Counted from the stretch's first letter, positions 19,174 to 28,693 are shown. The stretch: 64,000 nt of DNA from Acinetobacter bouvetii DSM 14964 = CIP 107468 (GCF_000368865.1 NZ_KB849725.1:54438-118437), one strand, 5' to 3'. The notes: generated from the sequence alone by a model not told the origin. Translations and numbers: made by a program.

Positions 19174-20342
19174 TAAGCCGGCTCCTTAATTTTCTTCTTG
19201 TTTTCATCCGGCGTGTAGTTGTTGGCGACAATCTCGCCGAATGGGCCAGTCAGGTTCGGCTGGGCCAGTTTTTTCTGTGTTTCCAGCGGCAGCAGCGGGA
19301 AGACCAGCTCTGCAAAGCGGATGGATTCTTCCAAATGCGGATAGCCTGAGAAAATAAAGGTGCTGATGCCTAAATTTGCATATTCCTGAATGCGCGCAGC
19401 GACTGTTTCTGGGTCACCGACCAATGCCGTGCCTGCGCCGCCGCGGACTAAGCCTACGCCCGCCCACAGGTTCGGAGAAACTTCCAGTTTTGTGCGGTCG
19501 CCATTATGCAGTTCGGCCATGCGGCGCTGCCCGACGGAGTCCATAGTTTTGAATTTGGCTTGCGCGGCTGCAATAGTCGCATCATCCACATATTGGATCA
19601 GCTCATCTGCCGCTTGCCATGCTTCTTCAGTGGTTTCACGCACAATCACATGCAGGCGGATTCCATAGTTCAGCTCACGGCCTTTGGCTTCGGCTTTGGC
19701 TTTCACCACGGCAATTTTTTCCTTAACTGCTGCCGGCGGCTCACCCCAAGTCAGGTAGGTGTCGACCTGCGACGTGGCCAGCTCAATGGCGTCATCAGAT
19801 GAACCGCCAAACCAGAGCGGCGGATACGGTTGCTGAATTGGCGGGTATAATAGTTTTGCATCATCGACACTTAAGCGTTCGCCGTGAAACGTAAAGCTTT
19901 CCCCTGTATGCGAACGGCTTAAAATTTCACGCCAGATTTTGACGTATTCATTGGCTGTTTTATAACGGGTTGCATGGTCTTCATAAACCCCATCACCTTG
20001 CAGTTCTTTTTCATCGCCGCCTGTGACTAAGTTCAGCAGCACGCGGCCGTTGGATAGGCGGTCAAAGGTTGCCGCCATGCGTGCAGCTAAAGCTGGAGTG
20101 GTCACGCCAGGGCGCAGCGCGACTAAGAATTTTAAGCGTTTAGTGGCATCAATCAGGCTGGCCGCGGTCAGCCAAGGATCTTCACAAGAACGTCCCGTTG
20201 GAATCAGCACGCCTTCATAGCCCAGATTATCAACGGCAACTGCAATCTGCTTCATATAGGCGTGATCAACCGTGCGCGCGCCTTTGCTTGTGCCTAAGTA
20301 GCGGCTGTCGCCATGTGTCGGGATAAACCAGAAAATTTTCAT
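19173..20342 (-). CDS. ssuD: FMNH2-dependent alkanesulfonate monooxygenase
   Basis: A 389-residue luciferase-like monooxygenase releasing sulfite from alkanesulfonates. Visible features are the N-terminal [17 protein letters not shown], the [11 protein letters not shown] element containing the conserved Cys, a conserved His in [10 protein letters not shown], and the [13 protein letters not shown] loop with the active-site Arg region. It needs reduced FMN from a separate reductase. No ssuE lies in this operon; the flavoprotein at 8320-8859 is a different subfamily. Confidence 0.95.
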   Translation of the reverse strand: MKIFWFIPTHGDSRYLGTSKGARTVDHAYMKQIAVAVDNLGYEGVLIPTGRSCEDPWLTAASLIDATKRLKFLVALRPGVTTPALAARMAATFDRLSNGRVLLNLVTGGDEKELQGDGVYEDHATRYKTANEYVKIWREILSRSHTGESFTFHGERLSVDDAKLLYPPIQQPYPPLWFGGSSDDAIELATSQVDTYLTWGEPPAAVKEKIAVVKAKAEAKGRELNYGIRLHVIVRETTEEAWQAADELIQYVDDATIAAAQAKFKTMDSVGQRRMAELHNGDRTKLEVSPNLWAGVGLVRGGAGTALVGDPETVAARIQEYANLGISTFIFSGYPHLEESIRFAELVFPLLPLETQKKLAQPNLTGPFGEIVANNYTPDENKKKIKEPA

Positions 20343-20379
20343 GTGAAGTTCCTTAAATTAAAATGATCTTGCTCGGTGA

Positions 20380-21372
20380 TCAATGCGTAGGAGGTGTCCA
20401 GACAATCGGCTGGATTTCAAGTTTGCTGGGGATCAGCCCCAATTTCTGAAACTCATCGGCAATGTTTTGCTGCGCCTGAACGACTTCAGGGCTTAATGGA
20501 TTAATCGGCGCGGGCTTAACGCGGCGTTCAAAGGCTTTTTTTGCGACTTCAGGCGCTAAGCCTGTATTTTTCTGGTAGATGCCCAGCGCCACTTGCTGAT
20601 GGCTGACAATCCACTGATCCGATTGATTCAGGGCTTTTAAAATGCGGGATGCGGCATTTGGATGCGCTGAGATAAATTTAGGATTAGCGACATAAAAGGC
20701 ATAGGTCTTGTCAAAATCACCGGTTCGGGTAATAACGCGGGCATGGCCTTGCACCTCTGCCGCGGCAAGGAATGGGTCCCAAATCGCCCAAGCGTCCACG
20801 GACTTTTTATCAAAGGCTGCGCGGGCATCGGCAGGCGGCAGCCAAATGGGCTGAATATCGGTCCACTTTAATCCTGCTTTAGCTAAAATTTTGGAGAGGA
20901 ATTCATGCGCATTGGAGCCTTTTTGCAGGGCAATGCGTTTGCCTTTTAACTGGCTGATATTTTGAATGGGGCTTTGCGGCGGAACCACCAGCGCCAAGCT
21001 TTGATCGCCATAGACTTCGTAGCCCGCATAATTCAGATCCTTGCCTGCCGCTTGCGCAAAAATAGGCGGGGTATTGCCGACAGCGCCATAATCAACAGCG
21101 CCGACAGCCAGCGCTTCCAGCAGCTGCGGGCCGGCAGGAAACTCTTTCCACTCGACTTCAGCATGCGGGAATTGCTGTTCAATGAATTTTTCGTCACGCG
21201 CCACCAGCAGCGTCAGAGAGGACTTTTGAAAGCCTATCGAAACTTTTTTGATTTCATCTTGAGAAGCTGTTTCGGTATCCGGTTTTTGCACAGCTTGCTC
21301 TTTTTGGCAGGCGCTGAGCGCAAGGCTCAGCGCGACAAGTCCAACGGAGCTTATGGTTTGAATGTGCTTCAT
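20380..21372 (-). CDS. ssuA: Sulfonate-binding lipoprotein
   Basis: A 330-residue periplasmic substrate-binding lipoprotein. A signal peptide ends in the lipobox LSAC (Cys22), so it is anchored rather than freely secreted. The SsuA/ThiY fold is shown by EFPAGPQLLEALAVGAVDYG, LKGKRIALQKGSNAHEF and SVDAWAIWDPFLAA. It presents alkanesulfonates to SsuBC. It lies 37 bp before ssuD and 30 bp after a paralogue, probably the product of tandem duplication. Confidence 0.93.
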   Translation of the reverse strand: MKHIQTISSVGLVALSLALSACQKEQAVQKPDTETASQDEIKKVSIGFQKSSLTLLVARDEKFIEQQFPHAEVEWKEFPAGPQLLEALAVGAVDYGAVGNTPPIFAQAAGKDLNYAGYEVYGDQSLALVVPPQSPIQNISQLKGKRIALQKGSNAHEFLSKILAKAGLKWTDIQPIWLPPADARAAFDKKSVDAWAIWDPFLAAAEVQGHARVITRTGDFDKTYAFYVANPKFISAHPNAASRILKALNQSDQWIVSHQQVALGIYQKNTGLAPEVAKKAFERRVKPAPINPLSPEVVQAQQNIADEFQKLGLIPSKLEIQPIVWTPPTH

Positions 21373-21402
21373 CGTAATACCTGCTTATTTTATAAATAGT
21401 TG

Positions 21403-22350
21403 TTATTTAATAATGGCCGCATCTATATTGAGCTTTTGCGGAATTAATTTTTGTTCGAAGAAAGCGTCAGCCACCTGCTGCTGATGTTTGATGATTTCTG
21501 GCGCTAAAGGGGTGACGCCAAAGCCCATGCGGGAAATAGAAGTTTTCAGTACTTTAAAATCCAGCCCTGTTGGCTTTTCCAGCAATTGGGCCGCTTCGTT
21601 CTGATGTGCTTCCACCCATTGCGTGGATAGGTTCAGTTCGTTGACTACGGCTTGAATCACTTGCGGATGCGCTTCGGCAAATTTGCGGTCTGCCAGATAG
21701 AATTGGTAGTTGTTGACCAGCTTTTCACCATCGGCAAGCACGCGCGCGCCAATTTGATGTTCTGCCGCAGACAGGAACGGATCCCAAATCACCCATGCAT
21801 CCACTGCGCCTTTTTCAAAGGCGGCGCGGGCATCAGAAGGCGGAAGGTAAACCACTTCAATATCGCTGAGCTTTAAACCGTGGGCTTCCAGTACTTTCAG
21901 CAGCAGATAATGCACATTTGAGCCCTTATTCAGGACCACACGCTTACCTTTTAAATCGGCTACGGACTGAATCTTGGAATTTTTCTGCACGATCAGCGCT
22001 TCCGCTTTGGGCGCCGCTGGCTGATTCGCCACATAGACCAAATTTGAATTGGCGGCCTGTGCAAAAATCGGCGGCGCTTCACCTGATTCACCAAAGGCCA
22101 CGCTGCCGACATTTAAGCCTTCCAGCAGCTGCGGGCCGGCAGGGAACTCGACCCATTTCACGCTGACATTTTGCTTTTTCAGCGCTGTTTCTAATACGCC
22201 GCGTTCTTTTAAAATCGGCAGCATGCCATATTTTTGATAGCCAATATTTAAGGTCACGGCTTGTTCGGCTTCTTGTTTGGAGCAGCCAGTGAGCATCATT
22301 ACAGCCGCAACTGAAGACAGAACCCAAAAATTTGTGCGGCGAATGCTCAT
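21403..22350 (-). CDS. Second sulfonate-binding lipoprotein, SsuA paralogue
   Basis: A 315-residue paralogue of the adjacent SsuA, sharing EFPAGPQLLEGLNVGSVAFG, LKGKRVVLNKGSNVHY and AVDAWVIWDPFLSAAEHQ. The lipobox MLTGC is visible near residue 22. The longest frame reaches 22440, but starting at 22350 (MSIRRTNFW) gives a proper signal peptide and an AGGA 10 bp upstream. It is first in the operon. Two binding proteins feeding one SsuBC permease suggest a broader or split range of sulfonates; this is inference. Confidence 0.88.
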   Translation of the reverse strand: MSIRRTNFWVLSSVAAVMMLTGCSKQEAEQAVTLNIGYQKYGMLPILKERGVLETALKKQNVSVKWVEFPAGPQLLEGLNVGSVAFGESGEAPPIFAQAANSNLVYVANQPAAPKAEALIVQKNSKIQSVADLKGKRVVLNKGSNVHYLLLKVLEAHGLKLSDIEVVYLPPSDARAAFEKGAVDAWVIWDPFLSAAEHQIGARVLADGEKLVNNYQFYLADRKFAEAHPQVIQAVVNELNLSTQWVEAHQNEAAQLLEKPTGLDFKVLKTSISRMGFGVTPLAPEIIKHQQQVADAFFEQKLIPQKLNIDAAIIK

Positions 22351-22679
22351 GGCGGTGTATTCCTGACTGAAAATATTCATGATTTGACAGGGAATACGGT
22401 AATGATTTTTCTTTTTCGGAAAAAATAAGAAAAAATTCATTTGTCATGAATAAAAAAGATAAATCAAAAAGTGCAAAGCTTATGTGTTTTTAAGCATTAT
22501 CAAGCCGGGAACTGAGATGGATATGAATTTATAAATGAATGAAAAATATATATAAATTTGAAAAATCATAAATAGGGGCCGCGAGAGTCCGCCGAGGGCG
22601 GATATGAATTTTTTTTCTTGCTGAATTTTTTCGCATAAGCATATTTAAAATTTAGCTATGCAGGCATTAAAAAACCGCA
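22351..22679 (-). promoter_or_regulatory. Upstream region of the sulfonate operon
   Basis: A gap of 329 bp between argA and the operon, very A+T-rich. The operon promoter must lie here. A small hairpin GTCCGCC-GAG-GGCGGAT occurs near 22588-22604. No confident CysB/Cbl site could be called by eye, and no small gene is evident. Confidence 0.45.
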
Positions 22680-22691
22680 TTAAAGCGGTTT
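22672..22691 (-). terminator. argA terminator overlapping its stop codon
   Basis: The stem AAACCGC / GCGGTTT with loop TTTAAT is followed on the minus strand by a T-run. The left arm and loop contain the last argA codons and its stop, so the terminator is built partly from coding sequence. Confidence 0.85.
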
Positions 22692-24032
22692 CTTGCACAC
22701 TATAGAGCTGCGCTGATAATTGTACAGCGCTTGCCTTGCATTGGGCAGTTCATCGACGCTGGCCTGCTCAAAGCCCTGCTCTAAGAACCAGTGTGCGGTC
22801 CGTGTTGTTAAAATAAACAGCTGCTGAATGCCCAGAGCGCGGGCTTTTTCTTCTAAATAATGCAGAATTTGGCTGCCGCGGTTGGATTTTCGGTAACTCG
22901 GATGCACAGCAACGCAGGCAATTTCTGCGGAACGCAATTCGCCTTCAGCGGTTGGAATCGGGTATAGGGCCGCACAGGCTAAAATGGTGCCGTCGCGTTC
23001 AATGACCGCAAATTGATCGATTTCATTTTCCAAGCGCTCCCGTGAGCGGTAGACCAAAATGCCTTCTTCTTCCAGCGGGCGCAGCAGGCTGATCAGGCCG
23101 CCGACATCCTGAATATTGGCCGTGCGCACTTCTTCATAGTGCGCATCGGTGATCATGGTGCCGGAACCATCGCGGGTAAACAGCTCTTCGACCAGCGCGC
23201 CGTCGTAAGCATAAGAAATTAGATGCACACGGTGCACGCCTTGCAGCGAGGCAGTCTTTGCGCCCTGCAGATGCAGCGCAATATCCGGATTGGAATCCTG
23301 ATACTGCAGAATATGGCGGTCCAGTTGATGCGGCGCGACTTCACGCTGCAATTGCCCATGCTCATTCAGCAGGCCATGCTGCTTGCCTAAAAAAATTAAT
23401 TTATCCGCTTTCAGGCTGATGGCGGTTTTGGTGGCGACTTCTTCAGCCAGCAGATTAAATACTTCGCCAGTTGTGGAATAGCCTGTTGGGCCAAGCAATA
23501 CAATATTTTGACTGTTTAAATGGCGCTGAATGGCATCGGTATCTACGGAGCGGACTTCACCGGACAGCTGAAAATCAATGCCGTCACGGATGCCGTAAGG
23601 CTTGGCTGTAATCAGATTGCCGGAGACGACATCAATGCGCGCGCCGTACATGGGGGAGTTGGCCAGTCCCATAGAGAGCAGGGCTTCAATTTGCAGGCGG
23701 ATCGAGCCGGAAGCGCTCATGACCGCGCCTAAGGATTCGCGTGTGGTGATGCGGCGGTGATTATGAAACGGCGTCTGCAGCTGGCTGGCTTTTAAGTTCT
23801 GATTAATCTGCGGCCGTGCGCCATGCACCAGAATCAGCCGGATGCCTAAAGAGTGCAGCAGCGCAATGTCATGAATAATATGCTGAAAGTTTTCATGCTG
23901 CACCGCTTCGCCGTCAAACATGAGGACAAAAGTTTTACCGCGGTGGGCATTAATATAGGGTGCAGAATGCCGAAACCAGTGCACATATTGCAAAGTTGTG
24001 CTGTCTGTTGGTTCTATCGGATTCATCTGCAT
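22680..24032 (-). CDS. argA: N-acetylglutamate synthase
   Basis: A 450-residue enzyme of the classical ArgA type, acetylating glutamate in the first step of arginine synthesis. The amino-acid-kinase-like domain (about 25-290) contains LILVHGARPQINQNL and the arginine-feedback site. The GNAT acetyltransferase domain (about 300-445) has VHPSYRKSNRGSQIL, the acetyl-CoA loop. It forms its own transcription unit. Confidence 0.95.
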   Translation of the reverse strand: MQMNPIEPTDSTTLQYVHWFRHSAPYINAHRGKTFVLMFDGEAVQHENFQHIIHDIALLHSLGIRLILVHGARPQINQNLKASQLQTPFHNHRRITTRESLGAVMSASGSIRLQIEALLSMGLANSPMYGARIDVVSGNLITAKPYGIRDGIDFQLSGEVRSVDTDAIQRHLNSQNIVLLGPTGYSTTGEVFNLLAEEVATKTAISLKADKLIFLGKQHGLLNEHGQLQREVAPHQLDRHILQYQDSNPDIALHLQGAKTASLQGVHRVHLISYAYDGALVEELFTRDGSGTMITDAHYEEVRTANIQDVGGLISLLRPLEEEGILVYRSRERLENEIDQFAVIERDGTILACAALYPIPTAEGELRSAEIACVAVHPSYRKSNRGSQILHYLEEKARALGIQQLFILTTRTAHWFLEQGFEQASVDELPNARQALYNYQRSSIVCKKPL

Positions 24033-24111
24033 GCTGATCTCAAAATCGAAATGTCTTTTAGATTCTAATCAAAAATCGGCAGGCTGACAGAAGAATTATG
24101 CTTTTCGCAGC

Positions 24112-24137
24112 AAAAAACCGCCTGAATGGCGGTTTTT
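24112..24137 (-). terminator. Terminator after the first RcnB-like gene
   Basis: The stem AAACCGCC-TGAAT-GGCGGTTT has T residues on the minus strand and lies 26 bp past the stop codon. Confidence 0.87.
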
Positions 24138-24162
24138 AAGGAAGAAGAGATCTGCTGCCTGA

Positions 24163-24534
24163 TCAGTTCATAATGCGCACAATGCGGTCAGTGCGCTGGT
24201 TGACCAGCACGTAGTCGCCATTGATTTTGTACCATTGCTGATAGCGTCCGGTACTAGGCAAGCGGCGCGCTTCACGGTCACTGACTTTGTAGCGTGATGA
24301 GTCAAAGCTGCGCGGCAGGGTTTGGCCGGCACGCCATTGGCGGCTCGGGTTTACACGGCTGTCATTCCAGCGCTGCTGGTCATAGCGGTTATGATCAAAA
24401 CGCTGATCTTGATGATTTTGGCCGTAAGCGTATGAATAGCGGCGGTCATCATTGCGGTAATCTGGCGCGGCCATTGCGGAAGCTGCAATTAATCCAGTTA
24501 AAGCCAATACGGTTGCAGTAAGAACTTTTTTCAT
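24163..24534 (-). CDS. RcnB-family periplasmic protein
   Basis: A 123-residue exported protein with a signal peptide at residues 1-22 (cleavage near AMA-APDY). The middle is rich in Arg, Asp, Gln and Tyr, probably disordered. The C-terminal RcnB-like module has LPSTGRYQQWYKINGDYVLV. E. coli RcnB takes part in nickel/cobalt homeostasis, but most members are uncharacterised. The start at 24534 gives a standard signal peptide; the frame to 24663 was rejected. A paralogue lies 217 bp upstream in the direction of transcription. Confidence 0.87.
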   Translation of the reverse strand: MKKVLTATVLALTGLIAASAMAAPDYRNDDRRYSYAYGQNHQDQRFDHNRYDQQRWNDSRVNPSRQWRAGQTLPRSFDSSRYKVSDREARRLPSTGRYQQWYKINGDYVLVNQRTDRIVRIMN

Positions 24535-24710
24535 TGCGGTTACCTTAATTCTGCTGAAGCATCTTTGTTTCGATGCCTTCAAATTAACGGGAAAGAGCAG
24601 AGAAAGCGTGAGGGCAATTGAGTGGAATTGTATATTTGATGAAGGAAAAAAGGAGCTGTGCAATTTTGCTGAATGCTTTTGGAACTGCAGGTTTCAGAGC
24701 CGTAGACGCA

Positions 24711-24738
24711 AAAAAGCCCAAACAGGGTTGGGCTTTTT
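24711..24738 (-). terminator. Terminator after the second RcnB-like gene
   Basis: The stem AAAAGCCCAA / TTGGGCTTTT with a short loop has T residues on the minus strand and lies 14 bp past the stop. Confidence 0.87.
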
Positions 24739-24751
24739 GAGCAGCGCAAAT

Positions 24752-25153
24752 TTATAAGCCAAGAATGCGCAGAATGCTGTTATTTTCCGAATTCACTAAG
24801 ATATAGTCGTTGTTGATTTTGTACCACTGCTGGCTGCGGCCCGGTTTTGGCAAGTCATAGTCGCGGTAATCGACTTTATATCCGTCTCCGCGGTAATGCT
24901 GCGGCATGACATAACCCGTTTGCCATTTGTGCTGCTGCAGGCGCTGTACACCGCGCTCTTCACGCATGCGGCGGTTATTCTGCATACGGTCATCGTCATC
25001 ATCGCCACGGAAGTCACGGCCTGGTTTGCCTTGATTAGAATTCCGTGGATGGTCGTAACCGCGGTCTTGATCAAAGTGAGGCGCAGCATTACTCAGACTG
25101 CTGGTCATCAAAGCACTGAAAGAAATCGCTAAAACAGCCAAAATCTTTTTCAT
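24752..25153 (-). CDS. RcnB-family periplasmic protein, paralogue
   Basis: A 133-residue exported protein. The signal peptide covers residues 1-23 (cleavage near SNA-APHF). A very acidic and basic middle follows, with a DDDDD run near residues 51-55. The C-terminal module LPKPGRSQQWYKINNDYILV is nearly the same as in the neighbouring gene. Each gene has its own terminator, so the pair is a tandem duplication rather than one operon. The Asp cluster could bind metal, but this is not shown. Confidence 0.87.
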   Translation of the reverse strand: MKKILAVLAISFSALMTSSLSNAAPHFDQDRGYDHPRNSNQGKPGRDFRGDDDDDRMQNNRRMREERGVQRLQQHKWQTGYVMPQHYRGDGYKVDYRDYDLPKPGRSQQWYKINNDYILVNSENNSILRILGL

Positions 25154-25757
25154 GTTGAATCCTCATAGGAACAATTTATTTTCAATACAGCTACTGTACG
25201 CAAAAAATGCAGAGAAACTGTGAAGAAAGATAAATAATTCTTTAAATAAAATGCAGAAAATACGGATATTTTGCATTTGGCTGCACAATAAAAACAAACG
25301 CTTAGACTGCTTGCCTGCAGCGTTTATACCGATTGCGTACAAGCATAGCAAATTTTGACTTTCATGCTGAAATAATTAAAAACTTTGCTGATTTAACGGG
25401 CTGCTGCTGTATAAGGAGTCTAGTTGTTTTGCTGTGTGAGGCGCTGCATGGACAGTGCCGCCACGGCTATAGTTCTGTTTCGGCAGCTTTGTCCAGTGCA
25501 GCAATTAAATTTTCAGCCAGCTGTAAAGATGCAATAGAACGGATGCTTTCAACTTTGCGCTTTTGGCCTGCCAATTTAAGCCTTGCTGTATGTTCAATTG
25601 AAAGAGCATAAAATAGAAGTATTAATTTACAAAACGAAATATTTTTATGAATTTGATTTAAAAATTAGATATTTAGTGTGCGTTTATATTGCAGTTTTGA
25701 ACTAAAAAGGCTTACCGGAATAAGCCTGTGCAAGCAGGTATGTTGTGAATGCGCTGC
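25154..25757. other. Intergenic stretch with a possible gene remnant
   Basis: A gap of 604 bp. The minus-strand frame 25467-25664 lacks an ATG but ends in a protein-like stretch (LAGQKRKVESIRSIASLQL and on to AALDKAAETEL), which could be the 3' end of a lost gene. A plus-strand frame (25333-25611) is its shadow. The region next to the RcnB-like gene must hold that gene's promoter. Nothing else is recognised. Confidence 0.35.
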
Positions 25758-26177
25758 TTAATAAGCGTAATTGAGGTCAGTGTAGTCGCTCAGTGACTTT
25801 GCAATATGCGCTTGAATGAATTCGCGCACGTCCTCAGCGCTCATTGGCTCACCTTGCTTAGTAATCACATGTTCAATGGGCGGCTGGCCTGAAGCGGTAA
25901 TTTTATAGACAAAGTGTTTTGCTGCTTTATAGTGATCCCCGTCTTTGACAATGCCCAAGGTATAGCTGTAAGCATGTTCAAAATTCAGATCACTATGAGA
26001 GAAAACAAACTGTTCGAACAGTTTTACGCTCTGTCCGGAGCTGAGCGCCTTCAATTCTTCTGCAATGCTGGGGTCAAACTTCATGCCGTATTTTTCAGAT
26101 AGCGGCTGGCCGTCAATCAGCAGGCTGATCATGCCGTCTTCGGCTGGGGTTACGCTAATATTGCTCAAGTCAGACAT
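25758..26177 (-). CDS. Hypothetical cytosolic protein
   Basis: A 139-residue protein not recognised as a named family. It has no signal peptide or membrane segment. It is acidic and evenly mixed in composition, with alternating predicted strands (FVFSHSDLNFEHAYSYTLG and HYKAAKHFVYKIT) and a C-terminal helix (SAEDVREFIQAHIAKSL). Codon use matches the surrounding chromosome, so it is probably a real, resident gene. It lies 95 bp downstream of the yciK terminator in the direction of transcription. Confidence 0.72.
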   Translation of the reverse strand: MSDLSNISVTPAEDGMISLLIDGQPLSEKYGMKFDPSIAEELKALSSGQSVKLFEQFVFSHSDLNFEHAYSYTLGIVKDGDHYKAAKHFVYKITASGQPPIEHVITKQGEPMSAEDVREFIQAHIAKSLSDYTDLNYAY

Positions 26178-26271
26178 GACGCTCTCAATGCTTCAAAATA
26201 TTTGGCACTAAGTATCCGCATATTGCATAAAATTTCAAGGCTGCTTTGGCATGAGGGAAAATGCCCGCAAT

Positions 26272-26299
26272 AAAAAAGGAAGCGCGAGGCTTCCTTTTT
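26272..26299 (-). terminator. Terminator of the ubiG-mupP-yciK operon
   Basis: The stem AAAAAGGAAGC / GCTTCCTTTTT with a five-base loop, 28 bp past the yciK stop codon. Confidence 0.88.
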
Positions 26300-26326
26300 C
26301 TGTTAACAGTTTAGTTTGAATGTCAT

Positions 26327-27073
26327 TCAATCCTGTGCATCAATGCTTTGACCATTCATCTGCAGGCTGTCATCGCCCATCAAATACAAGTAGGCGGGCA
26401 TGATCTGCTCTGGTGTCCGCAAGGTTTTTGGATCTTCGTCCGGATAGGCTTTGGCGCGCATGGCGGTACGGGTGGCGCCTGGATTAATGCAGTTGTAGCG
26501 GATATTCGGATGAGTATTTTCTTTCGCAAACAGCGTACTGACGGCTTCAATGGCAATTTTAGACACGGAGTAGGCGCCCCAGCGTTCACGGGCTTCACGG
26601 CCTACGCCTGAACTGGCAAAAACCACAGAAGCATGTTCGGACTTTTGCAGCAGCGGCAGCAGTTCCTGCGTCAAGACAAAGGGCGCGCGCAGATTGACGG
26701 CCATCACGTCATCCCAGACATCTACAGGGTAGTTGGCCAATTCTGTGCGTTCACCCAAAATGCCGGCATTGTGCAAAATACCGTCTAAACGGCCAAATTG
26801 GCGTTCCAGCGTATCCACCAGCAATTCATAATCACGAGGAGAGGCGCTGGACAGCTGCAGCGGCAAAATTGCCGGCTGTGGAGCGCCCAAGCCTTCGATT
26901 TCATCATAAATGACTTCCAGCTTATTCAATGTACGCCCATGCAATACCACTGTTGCGCCATGCAGCGCATAGCTGATGGCCGCCGCGCGGCCAATACCGT
27001 CGCCCGCACCGGTAATCAGGATGATGCGATCTTTCAGCAGATCTGGGCGAGGCTGATATTCTGAATATTTCAT
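26327..27073 (-). CDS. yciK: Short-chain dehydrogenase, YciK type
   Basis: A 248-residue NAD(P)-dependent SDR oxidoreductase. The cofactor motif is TGAGDGIGRA, the structural element LHNAG replaces NNAG, and the catalytic Y-x-x-x-K is in GAYSVSKIAIE. The physiological substrate of YciK is unknown. It is the third gene after ubiG and the phosphatase gene, an order shared with Pseudomonas. Confidence 0.9.
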   Translation of the reverse strand: MKYSEYQPRPDLLKDRIILITGAGDGIGRAAAISYALHGATVVLHGRTLNKLEVIYDEIEGLGAPQPAILPLQLSSASPRDYELLVDTLERQFGRLDGILHNAGILGERTELANYPVDVWDDVMAVNLRAPFVLTQELLPLLQKSEHASVVFASSGVGREARERWGAYSVSKIAIEAVSTLFAKENTHPNIRYNCINPGATRTAMRAKAYPDEDPKTLRTPEQIMPAYLYLMGDDSLQMNGQSIDAQD

Positions 27074-27122
27074 GTTAAGCCTCCTCGTTTTATTGTGCTT
27101 GCACGATGGTTTTGTGCTGTTG

Positions 27123-27830
27123 TTATAGCTGTTCGGAAGTCAGCGTTTTTGCTTTGAGCGGCGCAATCACCAGCTGGCGAACCGCCTGATGCAATTGTTC
27201 TACATTATTCACTATACAATCTGCGCGCCACGCTGTTAAGTCATCTTTGTACTGCAGCGGTAAATAGCCGTAGGCTGCCAAAATGGTGTACATATCCGCA
27301 TGGCGTCCTGCATCAATGTCACGCGGATGGTCGCCGACATAAATGCAGTCTCTGGCATCCAGATTGATGGCTTTTGCGGCCAGATACATCGGTTCCGGGT
27401 CAGGCTTGGTTTTGCTGACATCTTCAGGGCAAACCAAAACCGAACAGCGCGCTGTTAAATTCAGCGCCTGCAGCAGCGATTCACTGAGCCAGCGCGGCTT
27501 ATTGGTGACAATGCCCCAAGGAACCTGATGGCTTTCCAGTTCTTCCAGCAGAGGATACATGCCGTCAAACAGGTCGGTATCGACCGCAATATCGGCGCCG
27601 TATAAATCTAAAAAGCGCTGGCGGTGCGCCAAAAAGACCGGGTCTTCGGCATCCAGTTCAGGATAAACCAGCTTAACCATAGCGCGCGCGCCTTCTGATA
27701 CCTGAGTGCGGATCAGGTCGGCATCCACCACGGCGCAGCCTTTTTCACGGCACATGTCCTGCAGAATGCGGATAAAATCCGCTGCGGTATCAATCAGTGT
27801 GCCGTCTAAATCAAACAGGACTGCTTTCAT
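27123..27830 (-). CDS. mupP: HAD phosphatase, likely MupP (MurNAc-6-phosphate phosphatase)
   Basis: A 235-residue HAD-superfamily hydrolase with motif I DLDGTLIDT, motif II in VTNKPR, and motif IV YVGDHPRDIDAG. By sequence alone it could be called phosphoglycolate phosphatase (Gph). The position between ubiG and yciK matches Pseudomonas mupP, which dephosphorylates N-acetylmuramic acid 6-phosphate in the cell-wall recycling route that bypasses de novo MurNAc synthesis. Its ATG overlaps the ubiG stop by 1 bp. Confidence 0.85.
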   Translation of the reverse strand: MKAVLFDLDGTLIDTAADFIRILQDMCREKGCAVVDADLIRTQVSEGARAMVKLVYPELDAEDPVFLAHRQRFLDLYGADIAVDTDLFDGMYPLLEELESHQVPWGIVTNKPRWLSESLLQALNLTARCSVLVCPEDVSKTKPDPEPMYLAAKAINLDARDCIYVGDHPRDIDAGRHADMYTILAAYGYLPLQYKDDLTAWRADCIVNNVEQLHQAVRQLVIAPLKAKTLTSEQL

Positions 27831-28543
27831 CAGGCACCTTCATTGACGGTGTGAACCATGTAGTTCACATCAACATTCGGCGCCAGCCAGTAGCGTTTGG
27901 TCAGCGGATTGTAATGCAGGCCGGTCATGTCTTTGAGTTTTAGATTGGCGCTGCGGATGTCATGCGCCAGTTCTGACGGCTTGATGAATTTATGATAATC
28001 ATGCGTGCCTTTGGCCAGCATGCGCAGCACATATTCCGCACCGATAATGGCAAATAAATAGGCTTTAGGGTTGCGGTTGATGGTTGAGAAAAACACATGG
28101 CCGCCCGGCTTAACCAGCTTTTGGCAGGCTTGAATGATCGATGCCGGATCAGGCACATGTTCCAGCATTTCCATGCAGGTCACCACGTCATACTGCCCCG
28201 CCTGTTCTTCGGCCAATTGTTCTACAGGAACTTGACGGTATTCGATATTTTGCACATTTTCCTGCTCGGCATGCAGGCGCGCGACATTCAAAGGCGCTAA
28301 GCCCATATCAATGCCCAGCACATCCGCGCCGCGGCGCGCCATGCTTTCCGCTAAAATGCCGCCGCCGCAGCCGACATCCAGCACTTTTTTCCCGCTGATG
28401 CCGCCAGAATGCTCATCAATCCAGTTGAGGCGCAGCGGGTTAATCATGTGCAGCGGTCGGAACTCAGAATGCTGATCCCACCAGATGGCAGCAAATGCTT
28501 CAAATTTGGCAATTTCTTGCGGGTCAACATTCAATTGAGACAT
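27830..28543 (-). CDS. ubiG: Ubiquinone biosynthesis O-methyltransferase
   Basis: A 237-residue SAM-dependent methyltransferase carrying out both O-methylations in ubiquinone synthesis. Motif I is [11 protein letters not shown]; the N-terminal [15 protein letters not shown] and [11 protein letters not shown] are typical of UbiG. The start at 28543 (MSQLNVD) has GAGGTG 6 bp upstream, and the GTG at 28552 is less likely. First gene of the operon. Confidence 0.95.
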   Translation of the reverse strand: MSQLNVDPQEIAKFEAFAAIWWDQHSEFRPLHMINPLRLNWIDEHSGGISGKKVLDVGCGGGILAESMARRGADVLGIDMGLAPLNVARLHAEQENVQNIEYRQVPVEQLAEEQAGQYDVVTCMEMLEHVPDPASIIQACQKLVKPGGHVFFSTINRNPKAYLFAIIGAEYVLRMLAKGTHDYHKFIKPSELAHDIRSANLKLKDMTGLHYNPLTKRYWLAPNVDVNYMVHTVNEGA

Positions 28544-28693
28544 CAGAGTCACCTCAAGCAGGCCGTTATATTTTAAAAAGTCTATGGGAAGCTAGTGTAG
28601 CGTTTATTCTGGAAAAAGCGATAAAAGCCATAAAAAAGTTCACAGAATGAAAACGAAATCCGGCCGTTTTGATTTATAGTGTGAGCATAAGCT

